From Pelagisphaera sp964404745 (GTDB lineage: Bacteria; Verrucomicrobiota; Verrucomicrobiia; Opitutales; Opitutaceae), in contig CAYOLG010000018.1 in assembly GCA_964404745.1 (NCBI GenBank), positions 1-64,000 of the forward strand: 64,000 nt of DNA. The letters run 5' to 3'. Below, piece after piece: positions 18,505 through 28,106 of the stretch. A program made the position numbers and the translations under genes. How positions within the stretch are numbered: the first letter of the stretch is position 1; the number at the start of each line of letters is the position of its first letter. The notes beneath the pieces are model-generated. The model worked only from the letters and a program-made list of their open reading frames with translations. It did not search any database and had not been told where the DNA came from.

Positions 18505-19545
18505 CTAGTCTGCCGAATTTGTAGCCGCGCCGTCCAGAATCTCTTTAACAACGGCGACCACTCGATCCGGCATCATTTGGGCGGCTCCCAGCCCTCCGGA
18601 TACGTCCAGCGACGCGCCGCTCATGTAGTCGTTTTTGGGGTTAGCTAAAAACACGTAAGGCATGACAACGCTCGCCGCGTCCCCAATCCCTAGTGGAATC
18701 ATGGCTTCAATCACTTTCGCGGCGATGGGATCCGAATGAATGGCTTTCTGAGTAAGAGGCGTCTTATGCAATCCTGGAGCTACCGCATTAACTCGGATAT
18801 CCAGTCCCCTATTCGCGACATCCAAAGCAACCGCTCGAGTGAATGACTCCAGCCATCCTTTGCTTCCATCGTAGAGCAAATGCCCAACTTCGGACCGCTT
18901 AGCATTGATGGATGTGGTAAGGATGATACGGCCTTTTTCTACTGAGCTTCCAAATTCTCGGACGAATTCAGATACGGCAAACATGGCTCCAGCCACGTTC
19001 AGGTCGAAAATCCGTTTGGCATCCGCATAGCTCAATTCATCGATCGAGGGCTCCGCATGCGTCCCTACATTCAGGACTAGCGTATCTAGACCGCCCAAAA
19101 ACTCTCCAGCTTTATGGACAAAAGAACGAGCGCCCTCCTCTGTCGACATATCCGCGCAAACGTGGGCGCAGCGCCTGCCGTAGCTTTGCCGCAGTTCGCT
19201 CAACCGAGCCGCGTCCATCGTTTTGCTGTTCGAGTTTAGGACTGTATCCGCTCCGTAGAGAAGCATGGCCTCGGCGATGGCATCCCCCAGACCCAGCAAA
19301 GGCTCACCGTTTTCGCTAGCGTCATAAGTTTCTCGAGCGCTACCCGACACCGCGGCTTTTCTTCCGAGCAGAGGAGCGGGAATCAACCCACCTCTTTGCA
19401 GAAGGGAAAGCAACTGGCGATCCGAAAGAGCATCGGTATCCGCGCTTTTCAAGGCTCCTAGAAAATCCCTCAAATCGGCCAAGCAGGCGGAGCCAGGGAA
19501 AATTTGCTCAACAGAGCCCGACGGGATTGCTGGGGGATGCGGCAT
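18505..19545 (-). CDS. SDR-family oxidoreductase with interrupted cofactor loop
   Basis: A 346-residue short-chain dehydrogenase/reductase. A 60-residue N-terminal extension precedes the Rossmann domain. Catalytic residues are visible: Ser212 in TTSINA, Tyr225 and Lys229 in YDGSK, and NVG at 159-161 in place of NNAG. The glycine-rich loop, normally TGxxxGxG, reads VSGSAR (66-71), then a 13-residue insert, then GLGDAI (85-90). The C-terminal YMSGASLDVSGGL is standard. It would use NAD(P)H; the substrate is unknown. It converges with the PQQ-repeat gene. Confidence 0.85.
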   Translation of the reverse strand: MPHPPAIPSGSVEQIFPGSACLADLRDFLGALKSADTDALSDRQLLSLLQRGGLIPAPLLGRKAAVSGSARETYDASENGEPLLGLGDAIAEAMLLYGADTVLNSNSKTMDAARLSELRQSYGRRCAHVCADMSTEEGARSFVHKAGEFLGGLDTLVLNVGTHAEPSIDELSYADAKRIFDLNVAGAMFAVSEFVREFGSSVEKGRIILTTSINAKRSEVGHLLYDGSKGWLESFTRAVALDVANRGLDIRVNAVAPGLHKTPLTQKAIHSDPIAAKVIEAMIPLGIGDAASVVMPYVFLANPKNDYMSGASLDVSGGLGAAQMMPDRVVAVVKEILDGAATNSAD

Positions 19546-19698
19546 AGGTACGTTCTAATAAGTAGTTCCGTTCGATAGTCACATCAAGTACGGAACGCTC
19601 TAGGGGAGTCTCCAATCAGTCGCAATCCGTCCTCTTGATGGGTAGGGCTAGCCTTTGAGCTTTCGATTCGACGATTAACCCTTACCGTTCGTTCTAAG

Positions 19699-20562
19699 AT
19701 GAAATCCCTCGACAAACTTGGCATACTGTCGGCAGTCGCCTTGTCGCTACTTTCTTACAGTGACAAAACGCCCTCTACCCGAACGCTATTCATCGGGAAC
19801 AGCGTATTCAACTATCAAGGCGGAATCGCTCAATCCTTCGAGGGTTTTTGCCGAACCGAATCTCTCGACCACGAAGCGGTGAGCCAATTGAACACCCCCC
19901 GATTTCCCCACGGAATCGAATTTATAGACTTCGGACGTATTCCATTGAACCTGCCAGAGGTTGCGGCAAGCGAGGCCTTGCATGAGCATATTCGCAACGG
20001 AGATTTCGACTACGTGATTCTTGAAGCCCGCCGGTCGGGATATCTACTCCCAGAAGTAGCCAACCTCCCGGAGGACCGAGGCAGCCCTATAAGCTACAGC
20101 GAAAATCTGAGAGCCCTGGCCCAACTACACGAGACAATCGTTTCGTCCGGAGCCCAAACTGTTCTCTATATGCATCCTGGAATCCACCTGTATCCGGATG
20201 TTAAGCTCCCAACAGCTCAGATCTATCACCGCCTGCAGAAAGATCTCGAAGATATCGAGATTCAAGGGGCGGAGCATAAAGTAATCCTGGTACCCGCCCT
20301 TTACCTTTGGCTAGATGCGACCCTGCGATACGGCACCGAAAACTGGTTCGCCAATCCCGGCCACGGCAATGCTCTAGCTCGCTACGCCAGCGGCTGCCTG
20401 GTCTATACCTTCCTCACCGGAAAAGATCCTCGAAAAAACCCGTTTGACGAGCTTCCAAAATCTTTCGAATCCGGGCCCGATTCGCCAACGCGCTTCGTTC
20501 CAGCCAGCCAAGCCAATTGGATCAAGAAACAGGTTTGGCTCTACTACACAGCTTCCCTATAA
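19699..20562 (+). CDS. Exported SGNH-hydrolase-like protein
   Basis: A 287-residue protein with a weak N-terminal leader (hydrophobic residues 8-20). The block TRTLFIGNSVFNYQGG resembles SGNH block I with Ser in GNS, and DFDYVILEA resembles the following strand. Near the C-terminus, NPGHGNALARYASGC has the His/Asn arrangement expected around the catalytic histidine. I infer a lipase/esterase or carbohydrate-esterase fold, but the family is divergent. It stands convergent to the sulfatase pair, where an esterase for decorated polysaccharides would make sense. Confidence 0.6.
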   Translation: MKSLDKLGILSAVALSLLSYSDKTPSTRTLFIGNSVFNYQGGIAQSFEGFCRTESLDHEAVSQLNTPRFPHGIEFIDFGRIPLNLPEVAASEALHEHIRNGDFDYVILEARRSGYLLPEVANLPEDRGSPISYSENLRALAQLHETIVSSGAQTVLYMHPGIHLYPDVKLPTAQIYHRLQKDLEDIEIQGAEHKVILVPALYLWLDATLRYGTENWFANPGHGNALARYASGCLVYTFLTGKDPRKNPFDELPKSFESGPDSPTRFVPASQANWIKKQVWLYYTASL

Positions 20563-20580
20563 AGCCCGCCCCAGACGATT

Positions 20581-22038
20581 TCATCCTTTCGACCTGGTCT
20601 TGACCGCCCCTTTGCGAGCCTCCGCCTCTAAGGCCTCGTCGAACATGGGATTGAGCTCCGATGGGACCGGAGCATCTAACCGCTTTCGCCAACTGTTCAG
20701 CTGGGCCAGAAGCTCACGCGTCTTTTCGGGCATTGCATCGGCGAGATTGCGCTCCTCCCTGATATCCAGCCTTAAGTTGTAAAGCTCCAAGTCGCCACTT
20801 TCGAAATACTGATGCAGCTTCCAATCCCCAACCCGAATTATGCTGCACGGTCTGCTGCGAAATAGGATATCTCGCTGCTCGTCGGTCACCGCGTAGGACT
20901 GCAGGTAGGCGGGGAAATGCCAATACAAGGGACGCTCCGACAGATCGACCGACTCCCCTTTCAGTAAAGGCACTAGGCTAACTCCATCCAGCGGCTGGTT
21001 CGAGGGATTGCTGACGCCTGTCATATCCATCAAGGTAGGATAAATATCAACTCCGATAATGGGGATATCGCTTTCCGTTCCCGGCTCGACAACCCCGGGC
21101 CATTTGACGAAAAAGGGCACCCGAATGCCGCCTTCATAGTAAGTTCCTTTGTATCCCTTCAGCGGATGCATATCAGTCGCTGGGCCATACCCACCATTGT
21201 CGGAAAAGAATATCACGATAGTATTCTTCTCGATACCCAATTCTTCTAGGGTAGAACGAATCTTGCCGACACCATCGTCCACCGACTGGACCATTGTCGC
21301 CATCGCCACATGATCATGGAGCTCTCCTTTGGGCTTATTCTCGTATTTGGATACCAATTCGCGCTTAGCGTCTAGCGGGGTGTGCACGGCGAAATGAGTC
21401 AAATAGAGAAGCCAAGGCCGATCTTTGTTTTCCCGGATGAATTGATCCGCTCGGTCATTCAGATAGTCAGTCAGATAAGAATCTTCGGGCAGCCCTTGAA
21501 GCCCGGGAGCGTTTGGATGAGGCGGATAATAGCCTCTGGGCGGAGATCCCGAATGCGTCCCCCCGATATTGATATCGAAGCCATAAGGCAAAGGATCTGA
21601 GCTAAGGTGCCACTTGCCCATCAAAGCCGTTCGATAGCCCGCTGCCCGGATTTGTTGGGCCCAAGTTTTGATCCCCCAATCTAGTGTATCGACACCCGGC
21701 TCGTGCTGAAGCCGACGATAAGCATCGTTCCCTCTCGAACCTGTGCCCACGTTATAGATCTTATGCCGAGGCGTGTACTGGCCGGACAACAGGGAAGCCC
21801 TGGCCGGGGCGCAATTCGCGGAAGCTGAGTAAGCATTGGTAAACAGCTTACCTTCCGACGCCAAACGATCAAGGTGCGGCGTCTCGTAAAAATCGGACCC
21901 CATGTAACCTGTATCCCTCCAGCCAAAATCATCCAGGAATATGAAAAGGATGTTTGGCTTCGATGAATACGCGGTTGCAGCAGCTATTACGGCCAATATC
22001 AAAATGGTTAATCTATCGAATTTCATTAGTAGTTTCAT
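20581..22038 (-). CDS. Exported sulfatase (Cys-type, family S1)
   Basis: A 485-residue arylsulfatase-type enzyme. The start at 22038 (MKLLMKFDRL then a hydrophobic stretch) gives a signal peptide; longer in-frame starts are not leader-like. The metal-binding start PNILFIFLDDFGW and the modification motif CAPARASLLSG (Cys to formylglycine) are present, with Ala in place of the usual Ser. Downstream landmarks are GYRTALMGKWHL and VIFFSDNGGYG. It probably removes sulfate esters from polysaccharides in the periplasm. It follows the second sulfatase by 35 bp on the same strand. Confidence 0.93.
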   Translation of the reverse strand: MKLLMKFDRLTILILAVIAAATAYSSKPNILFIFLDDFGWRDTGYMGSDFYETPHLDRLASEGKLFTNAYSASANCAPARASLLSGQYTPRHKIYNVGTGSRGNDAYRRLQHEPGVDTLDWGIKTWAQQIRAAGYRTALMGKWHLSSDPLPYGFDINIGGTHSGSPPRGYYPPHPNAPGLQGLPEDSYLTDYLNDRADQFIRENKDRPWLLYLTHFAVHTPLDAKRELVSKYENKPKGELHDHVAMATMVQSVDDGVGKIRSTLEELGIEKNTIVIFFSDNGGYGPATDMHPLKGYKGTYYEGGIRVPFFVKWPGVVEPGTESDIPIIGVDIYPTLMDMTGVSNPSNQPLDGVSLVPLLKGESVDLSERPLYWHFPAYLQSYAVTDEQRDILFRSRPCSIIRVGDWKLHQYFESGDLELYNLRLDIREERNLADAMPEKTRELLAQLNSWRKRLDAPVPSELNPMFDEALEAEARKGAVKTRSKG

Positions 22039-22073
22039 AACGTTGGCTTTAAGCTTAACTTCGCGCTGTACGT

Positions 22074-24173
22074 TTAGTGAAACAGCGAATCGGACGTTAG
22101 CGCTTTCCTTCGGAAGGACGGACCACTCCAATCAAGGTCTAGTCGGACTTTCGTCTCACCAGATTTCAAAACATGGATTCTGATTGGGTGTTTCCCCGCT
22201 TTTAGAGCTATTCTAGCCGTAATCTCGCCGCTTTCGTATCCGTAATCCGCGTCTATCAGTAGAGCTTCGTGGAGGCGGGCAACTACCTTTGCGCTTGAAT
22301 CGAGATAGAATGCATACTCGCCATCCTCAGGAGCGACAATGTATCCAGAAAACACAATTGCTCCTTTTTCTGGCCCTAGACTGACATCCAGATTTTTCGC
22401 CAATCCTTCAGAGTCGGGCTTCCTGTTCCAGAATTTGGGCACCCAGGGGAAGTTTCCTTCATAGCCTTTCCAAACAAGGCCCGAACGAGAGGCGGCAATG
22501 CCAATGGACGGAACTAGCTCGTCATCGTAGGGCCTCGGATTGTCGGCGTTCGGTCTTCTAATCTGCAAGGAGCGATCCTTCATCCGTTGCTGCAGCCCAA
22601 TAAAATAATCGCTGGTCCCGGCCAGGTTGCGCGTTTCCTTAAGGTCGGTCTTCACGTCGTAAATTTCGAACGCGTCCGCGTGGCTCTTAATATTCACGCG
22701 AACTCCTTTATATCCCTCCATGAAAATGGCCTGCATCTCGCCTCTCTCCCGATTCCGGTGACTGGAGTGGAAGTCCCCATAGCTAGGCGTTCTTCCCCCG
22801 TGCTTGTACTCCACATAAACTGAACTCGGCTGCCGCTCCCCGCCCGCCGCAATCGAGGGAAACAATGAAACGCCATCCGACATAGCCGGCGCCGGCAGGC
22901 CGGCAAGCTCGGCAAACGTCGCCATCCAGTCATGAAACTGCGAAGGGGTTCGATCGATCGTTCCGTCCGGGATCGTTCCCGGCCACCTGGCCAAGGTAGG
23001 CATGCGAATACCACCTTCCCATACATCCCGCTTTTCCCCGTCGAACGGTCCGTAGGACTGGAAATGAATGGGTTCGAAAGGCTCGCCTTCTATGTAGCTG
23101 ACAGACAAAGGCCCATTGTCGTTCGTGAAAACCACCAGGGTATCTTCCTCGATACCCAAGTCTTCGAGCAATTGAGTCAGATCTCCGATGCAGCTGTCAA
23201 TTCGGCGAACCATGGTGGCAAAACGACGTTCGACATTGCTCCATTCCGTGATCCGGTAGTCTGGATGTATCCAGGAATCAATCTCTCCAGTCGCCGTATT
23301 GATCATACGCCCGTGTTTGCCAACCCATTGCAACCCGCCATCCAAACCACCCCCCTCCGGGTAAGCCTGAGTCGGCACCTGCAAAGCGGCGTGAGGCGTG
23401 TCGTAGGCAAGATAAATAAAAAACGGCTGCCCGGCATTCTCCCTGCGATGATCGACTATCCACTTTTTGGTAAACGCGGTAAACAGATCAGTCGTGTAGC
23501 ATTTGTCCAGCGAAGCGGAAACCTCCTCATTGTTATGCCACAGTTCTTTTCCTGTCCGGTGCGACTCGCTGTTTCCGATCGGCCATTCGTTATTGGGATA
23601 GTGAACGTGTCCATCGACATGCCTCACGTATCCATAATACTCATCAAATCCGCGTTTCGTCGGGTAAGCCGGCCATTGATGAGGGCTGCTCCAAGCGTTT
23701 TCCTTTTCGGAGGGATTCCCCAGAGCGCCCTTTGGACCTACTCCCTGAAGGCCATATTTCCCCACGTGCAAGGTTCGGTATCCGCCTCTCCGCAGCACAG
23801 TGCCTAGTGTGTGATTGTTTGGTATCGCCTTATCGAATTCGTTGTTGCGAACATTCGTATGCCCTTGGTGGAGACCACAAAGCAGCGAGGCCCTGGAAGG
23901 AGCGCAAACCGGAGCCGGGCAATAATGTCGTCTCAGCTGCGCGCCCTCTCTGGCAAACTGATCCAGATTGGGCGTAGCGTGGCGCTTCCCAATCCGCTCA
24001 TTTTGATGAAAAACGCCCAGGTCGCCGTAGCCCATGTCATCAGTGAAAACCAAAATAATATTGGGTTTCGGACCGTTGGAACCAATCGCGACATATCCCG
24101 CCATCGACGCGGCTAACAGGCTAATTCCTAAGTTGTAGACAATTGAGCGGGCTGATAAATTCATTATTTCCAT
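22074..24173 (-). CDS. Exported sulfatase with C-terminal PA14-like domain
   Basis: A 699-residue sulfatase. A signal peptide (residues 1-31) precedes PNIILVFTDDMGYGDLG, and the formylglycine motif is CAPSRASLLCG. VVFTNDNGPL marks the C-terminal metal site. After about residue 570 there is an added beta-rich domain (GAIVFSGYIVAPEDGEYAF, ending in VRLDLDWSG), which looks like PA14, a domain often used for carbohydrate binding. It is the first gene of a two-sulfatase operon. An activating formylglycine enzyme or anSME is not in this window. Confidence 0.93.
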   Translation of the reverse strand: MEIMNLSARSIVYNLGISLLAASMAGYVAIGSNGPKPNIILVFTDDMGYGDLGVFHQNERIGKRHATPNLDQFAREGAQLRRHYCPAPVCAPSRASLLCGLHQGHTNVRNNEFDKAIPNNHTLGTVLRRGGYRTLHVGKYGLQGVGPKGALGNPSEKENAWSSPHQWPAYPTKRGFDEYYGYVRHVDGHVHYPNNEWPIGNSESHRTGKELWHNNEEVSASLDKCYTTDLFTAFTKKWIVDHRRENAGQPFFIYLAYDTPHAALQVPTQAYPEGGGLDGGLQWVGKHGRMINTATGEIDSWIHPDYRITEWSNVERRFATMVRRIDSCIGDLTQLLEDLGIEEDTLVVFTNDNGPLSVSYIEGEPFEPIHFQSYGPFDGEKRDVWEGGIRMPTLARWPGTIPDGTIDRTPSQFHDWMATFAELAGLPAPAMSDGVSLFPSIAAGGERQPSSVYVEYKHGGRTPSYGDFHSSHRNRERGEMQAIFMEGYKGVRVNIKSHADAFEIYDVKTDLKETRNLAGTSDYFIGLQQRMKDRSLQIRRPNADNPRPYDDELVPSIGIAASRSGLVWKGYEGNFPWVPKFWNRKPDSEGLAKNLDVSLGPEKGAIVFSGYIVAPEDGEYAFYLDSSAKVVARLHEALLIDADYGYESGEITARIALKAGKHPIRIHVLKSGETKVRLDLDWSGPSFRRKALTSDSLFH

Positions 24174-24276
24174 CTAAAAACGGCCTAGTGACCGATAAAA
24201 CTAGCGGTCTCGATTTGCAGGTCAAGGTATCGGATTGTTCTAGAGTGCCTGCGCTTCTTCATCTAATTTTCGCACT

Positions 24277-25140
24277 GTGGCCCATTCCCCATCTAAAGAC
24301 GAACTGGATTCCCAATTCAATCTTCGAGCGCGGCACCCCGACTTTCAAACCTACTTCGATCGTAACGAGTCGCTGAGCAACGCAAGCCTATCCCGGTTTT
24401 CCTGGCGGACGGACATCCCCTATGGAGACCTCCCCTTGCAAACCCTGGATACGGTTGCCGCCCAGAGTCCGAATTCGCCAATATTCTTTTTTATCCACGG
24501 AGGCTATTGGAAAACTTTGGATAAGCGCAGTCATCGATTTCTCGCTAATCCCTTCCTGGAAAACGGTTGCGCCGCCGTCAACGTAAACTATCGACTCGCC
24601 CCCGAAGTTTCTATCGATGATATAGTAAACGACGTCGCCAGGGCCATCCGCTGGACTTACGCCCACGCTCACGAATTCCACGGCGACTCCAACCGAATTT
24701 ACATCGCCGGGCATTCCGCCGGGGCCCACCTCGCTCTGATGTCCTACCTGCGATTACTCGAGCAGGAGGAGAGCATTGCCAAAGCCATACGCTGCGCCTA
24801 TTGCGTTAGCGGGCTGTATGATTTGGAATCGCTAATGAGGAGCTATTTGAATGCGGAATTGAATCTCACCCCGCGCATCGCCAAAACTTGCAGCCCTCTG
24901 GCCCGAGCAGCCTTGAACGTCAGCGCCCCTCTACGATTTCCAGTGGGCAGTGAAGAAACAGACGTATTCGTTTATCAAACACGATTGATTCATGAACTGG
25001 CGAAAATATCAGGGGCAGACACCTCGACGAGTTTTATCGAAGGGCGACACCATTTCGACATTCTCTACGAACTCGGCGACGCGAAGGGCCGCCTATGCGA
25101 AGAGCTACTATCTATTGTAAAGACCGAGCAAAGCGCTTAA
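24277..25140 (+). CDS. Alpha/beta hydrolase, arylformamidase (kynurenine formamidase)-like
   Basis: A 287-residue esterase-fold enzyme. The oxyanion motif HGGYW (74-78), nucleophile GHSAGAH (Ser147) and late His259 in GRHHFD form the expected triad parts. HGGYW plus the block SGLYDLE are typical of arylformamidases that hydrolyse N-formylkynurenine, but no other tryptophan-degradation gene is nearby, so another ester or amide substrate is possible. No signal peptide was seen. It is divergent from the sulfatase operon with a 103-bp gap. Confidence 0.82.
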   Translation: MAHSPSKDELDSQFNLRARHPDFQTYFDRNESLSNASLSRFSWRTDIPYGDLPLQTLDTVAAQSPNSPIFFFIHGGYWKTLDKRSHRFLANPFLENGCAAVNVNYRLAPEVSIDDIVNDVARAIRWTYAHAHEFHGDSNRIYIAGHSAGAHLALMSYLRLLEQEESIAKAIRCAYCVSGLYDLESLMRSYLNAELNLTPRIAKTCSPLARAALNVSAPLRFPVGSEETDVFVYQTRLIHELAKISGADTSTSFIEGRHHFDILYELGDAKGRLCEELLSIVKTEQSA

Positions 25141-25345
25141 AGCAGCGGGCAAATAAAGGGTGGCATAAGGTTCGAGTCTGTCGTCTATTCCGATCTAAAC
25201 AGGCAAGATGCCTGTGCTACTATCTAGTTTAGGCACCCTGATTGCGCCTCAGAAGTTCCGCGACTGCGGGATAAAGGAGGAATGCCATTTCAGCAAAACA
25301 TATCAGATTGAAGCGGGATTCCTAGAGAGCCAGGCTTGTGCTCGC

Positions 25346-26455
25346 CTACACCAATATCCGTACGGAGTTCGTTTTGAAGATAATGTAGACGTCAGAGCCG
25401 ATGGCCAATTTCAAATCATCAACCGCATCTTGGGTGAGTTCCACGATCATGGCAGGTCCCCCTTCCAAAACCTCTACGCGGGAGAGAATGCTGGATCCTG
25501 AGTCGAAAATGGCCTCTACCTTGCCTTGCAGGCAATTCCTCGCCGAAAGGCCGGCGGGCTCTTGCACACTCAAAATCGCGTCGCCAGAGGCAATGCTGCA
25601 AAATACACGCTGGCCGACTTTTTCCCCGGTTGTGGGCACGCGGATACTGACACTTCCCCCCGTTTCGCCGATGCTAACTGTATCCGTTCTATTATTACAC
25701 TCTAGAACCGTTCCAGTCAGTACATTTTCGAACCCGCCCTCCTTGGCTAGTTCGAATACCCCCGCAGCCGAGAAAACTTCATCAGGAGAACCTTTGCCAA
25801 TTAACCTGCCCCTAGATACCACGAGAACCTCATCGCATAGGGCTTGTAGTTCAAGCGGGTTGTGCGAAACAACCACCATGGGTATTCGGAAAGCGTCGCG
25901 GACTTTCATCAAATAGGGCAGAATTCTACGTCGCAATCCAGTATCCAGCGATGCCAAGGGTTCGTCCAGCAACAGCAAGCGCGGTCCGGAACAAAGGGCC
26001 CGACCTAGGGCTACGCGTTGGCGTTCGCCACCCGACAAAAGCTCTACCTTGCGATCCAACAGCGTCTCCAGCTCCAAGATCGAAATGACATTCCGGAAAA
26101 CCTCCTCGAAATTCAGCCCATTTTCGAGCAGCCGCTTTTTACCCGCCTCCAGGTTGCTGCGAACATCGCGTCTCGGGAATAGCAAATGGTCTTGGGCTAC
26201 ATATCCGACATTTCGATACCGAGATTTTATTCGTATCCCTTTTGTCGAATCCAGCCAAGGCTCTCCTTCAAAAGCTACCTGACCAAATTCGCGCCTCCTC
26301 AGTCCCGCCAGGCATTCCAAAAAAGTCGTCTTCCCCGATCCAGATACCCCGAACAATCCTAAAGATCTTGGCGATCCCGAATAGGCAAGCTCGAGATTGA
26401 ACTCCTGGAGGGGAATCTTCAGATCGATATCAAAGATGGGCGGCGACGCGCTCAT
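25346..26455 (-). CDS. modC: Molybdate ABC transporter ATP-binding protein
   Basis: A 369-residue ABC ATPase with a C-terminal TOBE/Mop-like domain. Walker A is GVSGSGKTT, the signature is LSGGERQRVALGRAL, and Walker B is RLLLLDEPLASLD. Residues from about 270 on (GSVSIRVPTTGEK, SSILSRVEVL) form the small oxyanion-binding domain. It powers molybdate uptake with ModA and ModB. Its start overlaps the modB stop by 4 bp. Selectivity for tungstate cannot be excluded from sequence. Confidence 0.93.
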   Translation of the reverse strand: MSASPPIFDIDLKIPLQEFNLELAYSGSPRSLGLFGVSGSGKTTFLECLAGLRRREFGQVAFEGEPWLDSTKGIRIKSRYRNVGYVAQDHLLFPRRDVRSNLEAGKKRLLENGLNFEEVFRNVISILELETLLDRKVELLSGGERQRVALGRALCSGPRLLLLDEPLASLDTGLRRRILPYLMKVRDAFRIPMVVVSHNPLELQALCDEVLVVSRGRLIGKGSPDEVFSAAGVFELAKEGGFENVLTGTVLECNNRTDTVSIGETGGSVSIRVPTTGEKVGQRVFCSIASGDAILSVQEPAGLSARNCLQGKVEAIFDSGSSILSRVEVLEGGPAMIVELTQDAVDDLKLAIGSDVYIIFKTNSVRILV

Positions 26456-27132
26456 TTCCGGCTACCTCCCACGCTCGCTTGCCGCATGGACAATCGCTCC
26501 GTCGTATAGACGATCGCAAATCCGACGATCAGCGCTACCCAGAGTAAGGTAGCAGCGGAGTCGTCATCTCCCCGCTGCTGAGCGGTAAAAATGGCGGACG
26601 CCAGCGTTTGCGTTTTTCCCGGTATATTTCCGGCAATAATCACCGTTGCCCCAAATTCTCCCATCGACCTCGCGAACCCCAGCAATATTGCGGCTACTAG
26701 ACCCCTAGAAGCTAGCGGCATCGAAAGGGAGAAGAACACGCGACAGCCACCCATCCCTAAAGTCTTGCCCATGTCCTCCAATCGCGGCTCTACCTCGTCG
26801 AATGCCAATTTTGCCGTACGAACGAATATTGGGAAAGCCATTACGCTGCAGGCAAAGATAACCGCTTTCCCGGTCAATAAGATACCGACGTCGAAACCTA
26901 ACGTCTCTCGCCCGAGCAATCCACGTTCCGCGAAAACTTTAAGCAGCAGATAACCAACCGCGGTCGGCGGCAGTACCAACGGCAAGGTCGCCAACGCCGA
27001 CAAAACATGCTTTCCCACGAATTCTTTGCGGGAAAGCAAATAGGCAACAGCGATTCCCGGAACAAAGATGCACCCCATCGAGAGTCCTGCCCATCCTATC
27101 GTGCGTATTGCGATTTCGTATATCGGTTCCAA
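26452..27132 (-). CDS. modB: Molybdate ABC transporter permease
   Basis: A 226-residue inner-membrane permease with about five to six membrane helices. The cytoplasmic EAA-type loop is visible in DMGKTLGMGGCRVFFSLSMPLA, and the following LGFARSMGEFGATVIIAGNIPGK is the classic ModB/CysT signature (quoted here as one continuous region at about residues 145-170). It forms the channel of the molybdate importer. Middle gene of modABC, ending in a 4-bp overlap with modC. Confidence 0.94.
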   Translation of the reverse strand: MEPIYEIAIRTIGWAGLSMGCIFVPGIAVAYLLSRKEFVGKHVLSALATLPLVLPPTAVGYLLLKVFAERGLLGRETLGFDVGILLTGKAVIFACSVMAFPIFVRTAKLAFDEVEPRLEDMGKTLGMGGCRVFFSLSMPLASRGLVAAILLGFARSMGEFGATVIIAGNIPGKTQTLASAIFTAQQRGDDDSAATLLWVALIVGFAIVYTTERLSMRQASVGGSRK

Positions 27133-27207
27133 ATCTGGATTCGCTTAATTTTACCCCATCCGATAACCAACAGAACTTTTGGGTTTGGACTGGTTTTCTG
27201 GCAAGCG

Positions 27208-28017
27208 CTATTCCTCGGACTCGGGCATTCCGGCTATTCCAAATCCGTGGCTGCGGAACACATCTAAGGCGATCTTCGATTGAATGAATTGGAGAAAGAC
27301 ACCCACCGGTTGCTTATTCATTCCCGATCTCGTGATGGCGATCGGATAGCGAGCCTCTACATCTCCGCTCTCCAGCAATATTCTAGCATCCTCTTTACGC
27401 TCCAAATAGTCTGTCCAGTAAACGATCCCGACAGTGTCCTTTCGGCTCAGCGTTTGAGCGAGCGCCGCTTTCACATCGCTAGCTGGCGACATGCGACCGC
27501 TGACGGCTTCCCATACACTAGAACCGCCCTCTTCCAAGCTGCTCAACCATTGTTTGGCATATCGTCCAACTGGAACCGCTACCGGGTCCCCAAGGCACAG
27601 AAATCTGAAGTCCAATTCAGCCAGCTGAACCGCCCCGGGCACGGGACTCCAACTCGCAGCGTTGGAGCAGATCGCTACTAAACGATTCGTTAGTAGATCA
27701 CGCCGAGTCGCCGAGTGGATTGCGCCCGCATCCTCAACATAGTCCATCCAGTGATCATTCGCGCTCAAAAAGATGTCTGCCGGCTGGGACGCGGCAATCT
27801 GATGGGCCAAGACGTTTGATCCGGCGAAATTGAAAACGACTTTGCGCCCGGTTTCCTCCTCGAACAGAACTGCAATTTCTTGCAAAGGACTGTTCAAACT
27901 GGAGGCGGCGAATACCACAATTTCCTCGCCATCCCTATCGCCGGGAAAGCACCCAGCGAGAATCACCAATAAAAAGAAGCATACGAGATCACTTCCAATA
28001 CCATCTCTACGAACCAT
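27208..28017 (-). CDS. modA: Molybdate-binding lipoprotein
   Basis: A 269-residue extracytoplasmic solute-binding protein. A lipobox (LAGC, Cys23) follows a hydrophobic leader, so it is probably membrane-anchored. The mature protein begins with IVVFAASSLNSPLQEIA, and the oxyanion-binding serines of ModA are in AASSL and FNFAGSN. Further family marks are QPADIFLSAN and KDTVGIVYWTD. First gene of the modABC operon. No molybdenum-cofactor riboswitch was recognised in the 89 bp before it. Confidence 0.93.
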   Translation of the reverse strand: MVRRDGIGSDLVCFFLLVILAGCFPGDRDGEEIVVFAASSLNSPLQEIAVLFEEETGRKVVFNFAGSNVLAHQIAASQPADIFLSANDHWMDYVEDAGAIHSATRRDLLTNRLVAICSNAASWSPVPGAVQLAELDFRFLCLGDPVAVPVGRYAKQWLSSLEEGGSSVWEAVSGRMSPASDVKAALAQTLSRKDTVGIVYWTDYLERKEDARILLESGDVEARYPIAITRSGMNKQPVGVFLQFIQSKIALDVFRSHGFGIAGMPESEE

Positions 28018-28106
28018 CGTCTGGCATGCTCTTCACAGAACGATGCTAGTGACAATGGAAAACGGCGCTACGCAGAGAGCTATTCGGGACAGTCAATCGA
28101 CCACAG

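Noticed and set aside
28018..28106. Possible molybdenum-cofactor riboswitch before modA
   Set aside because: The 89-bp region lacks the conserved Moco motif and strong nested stems.
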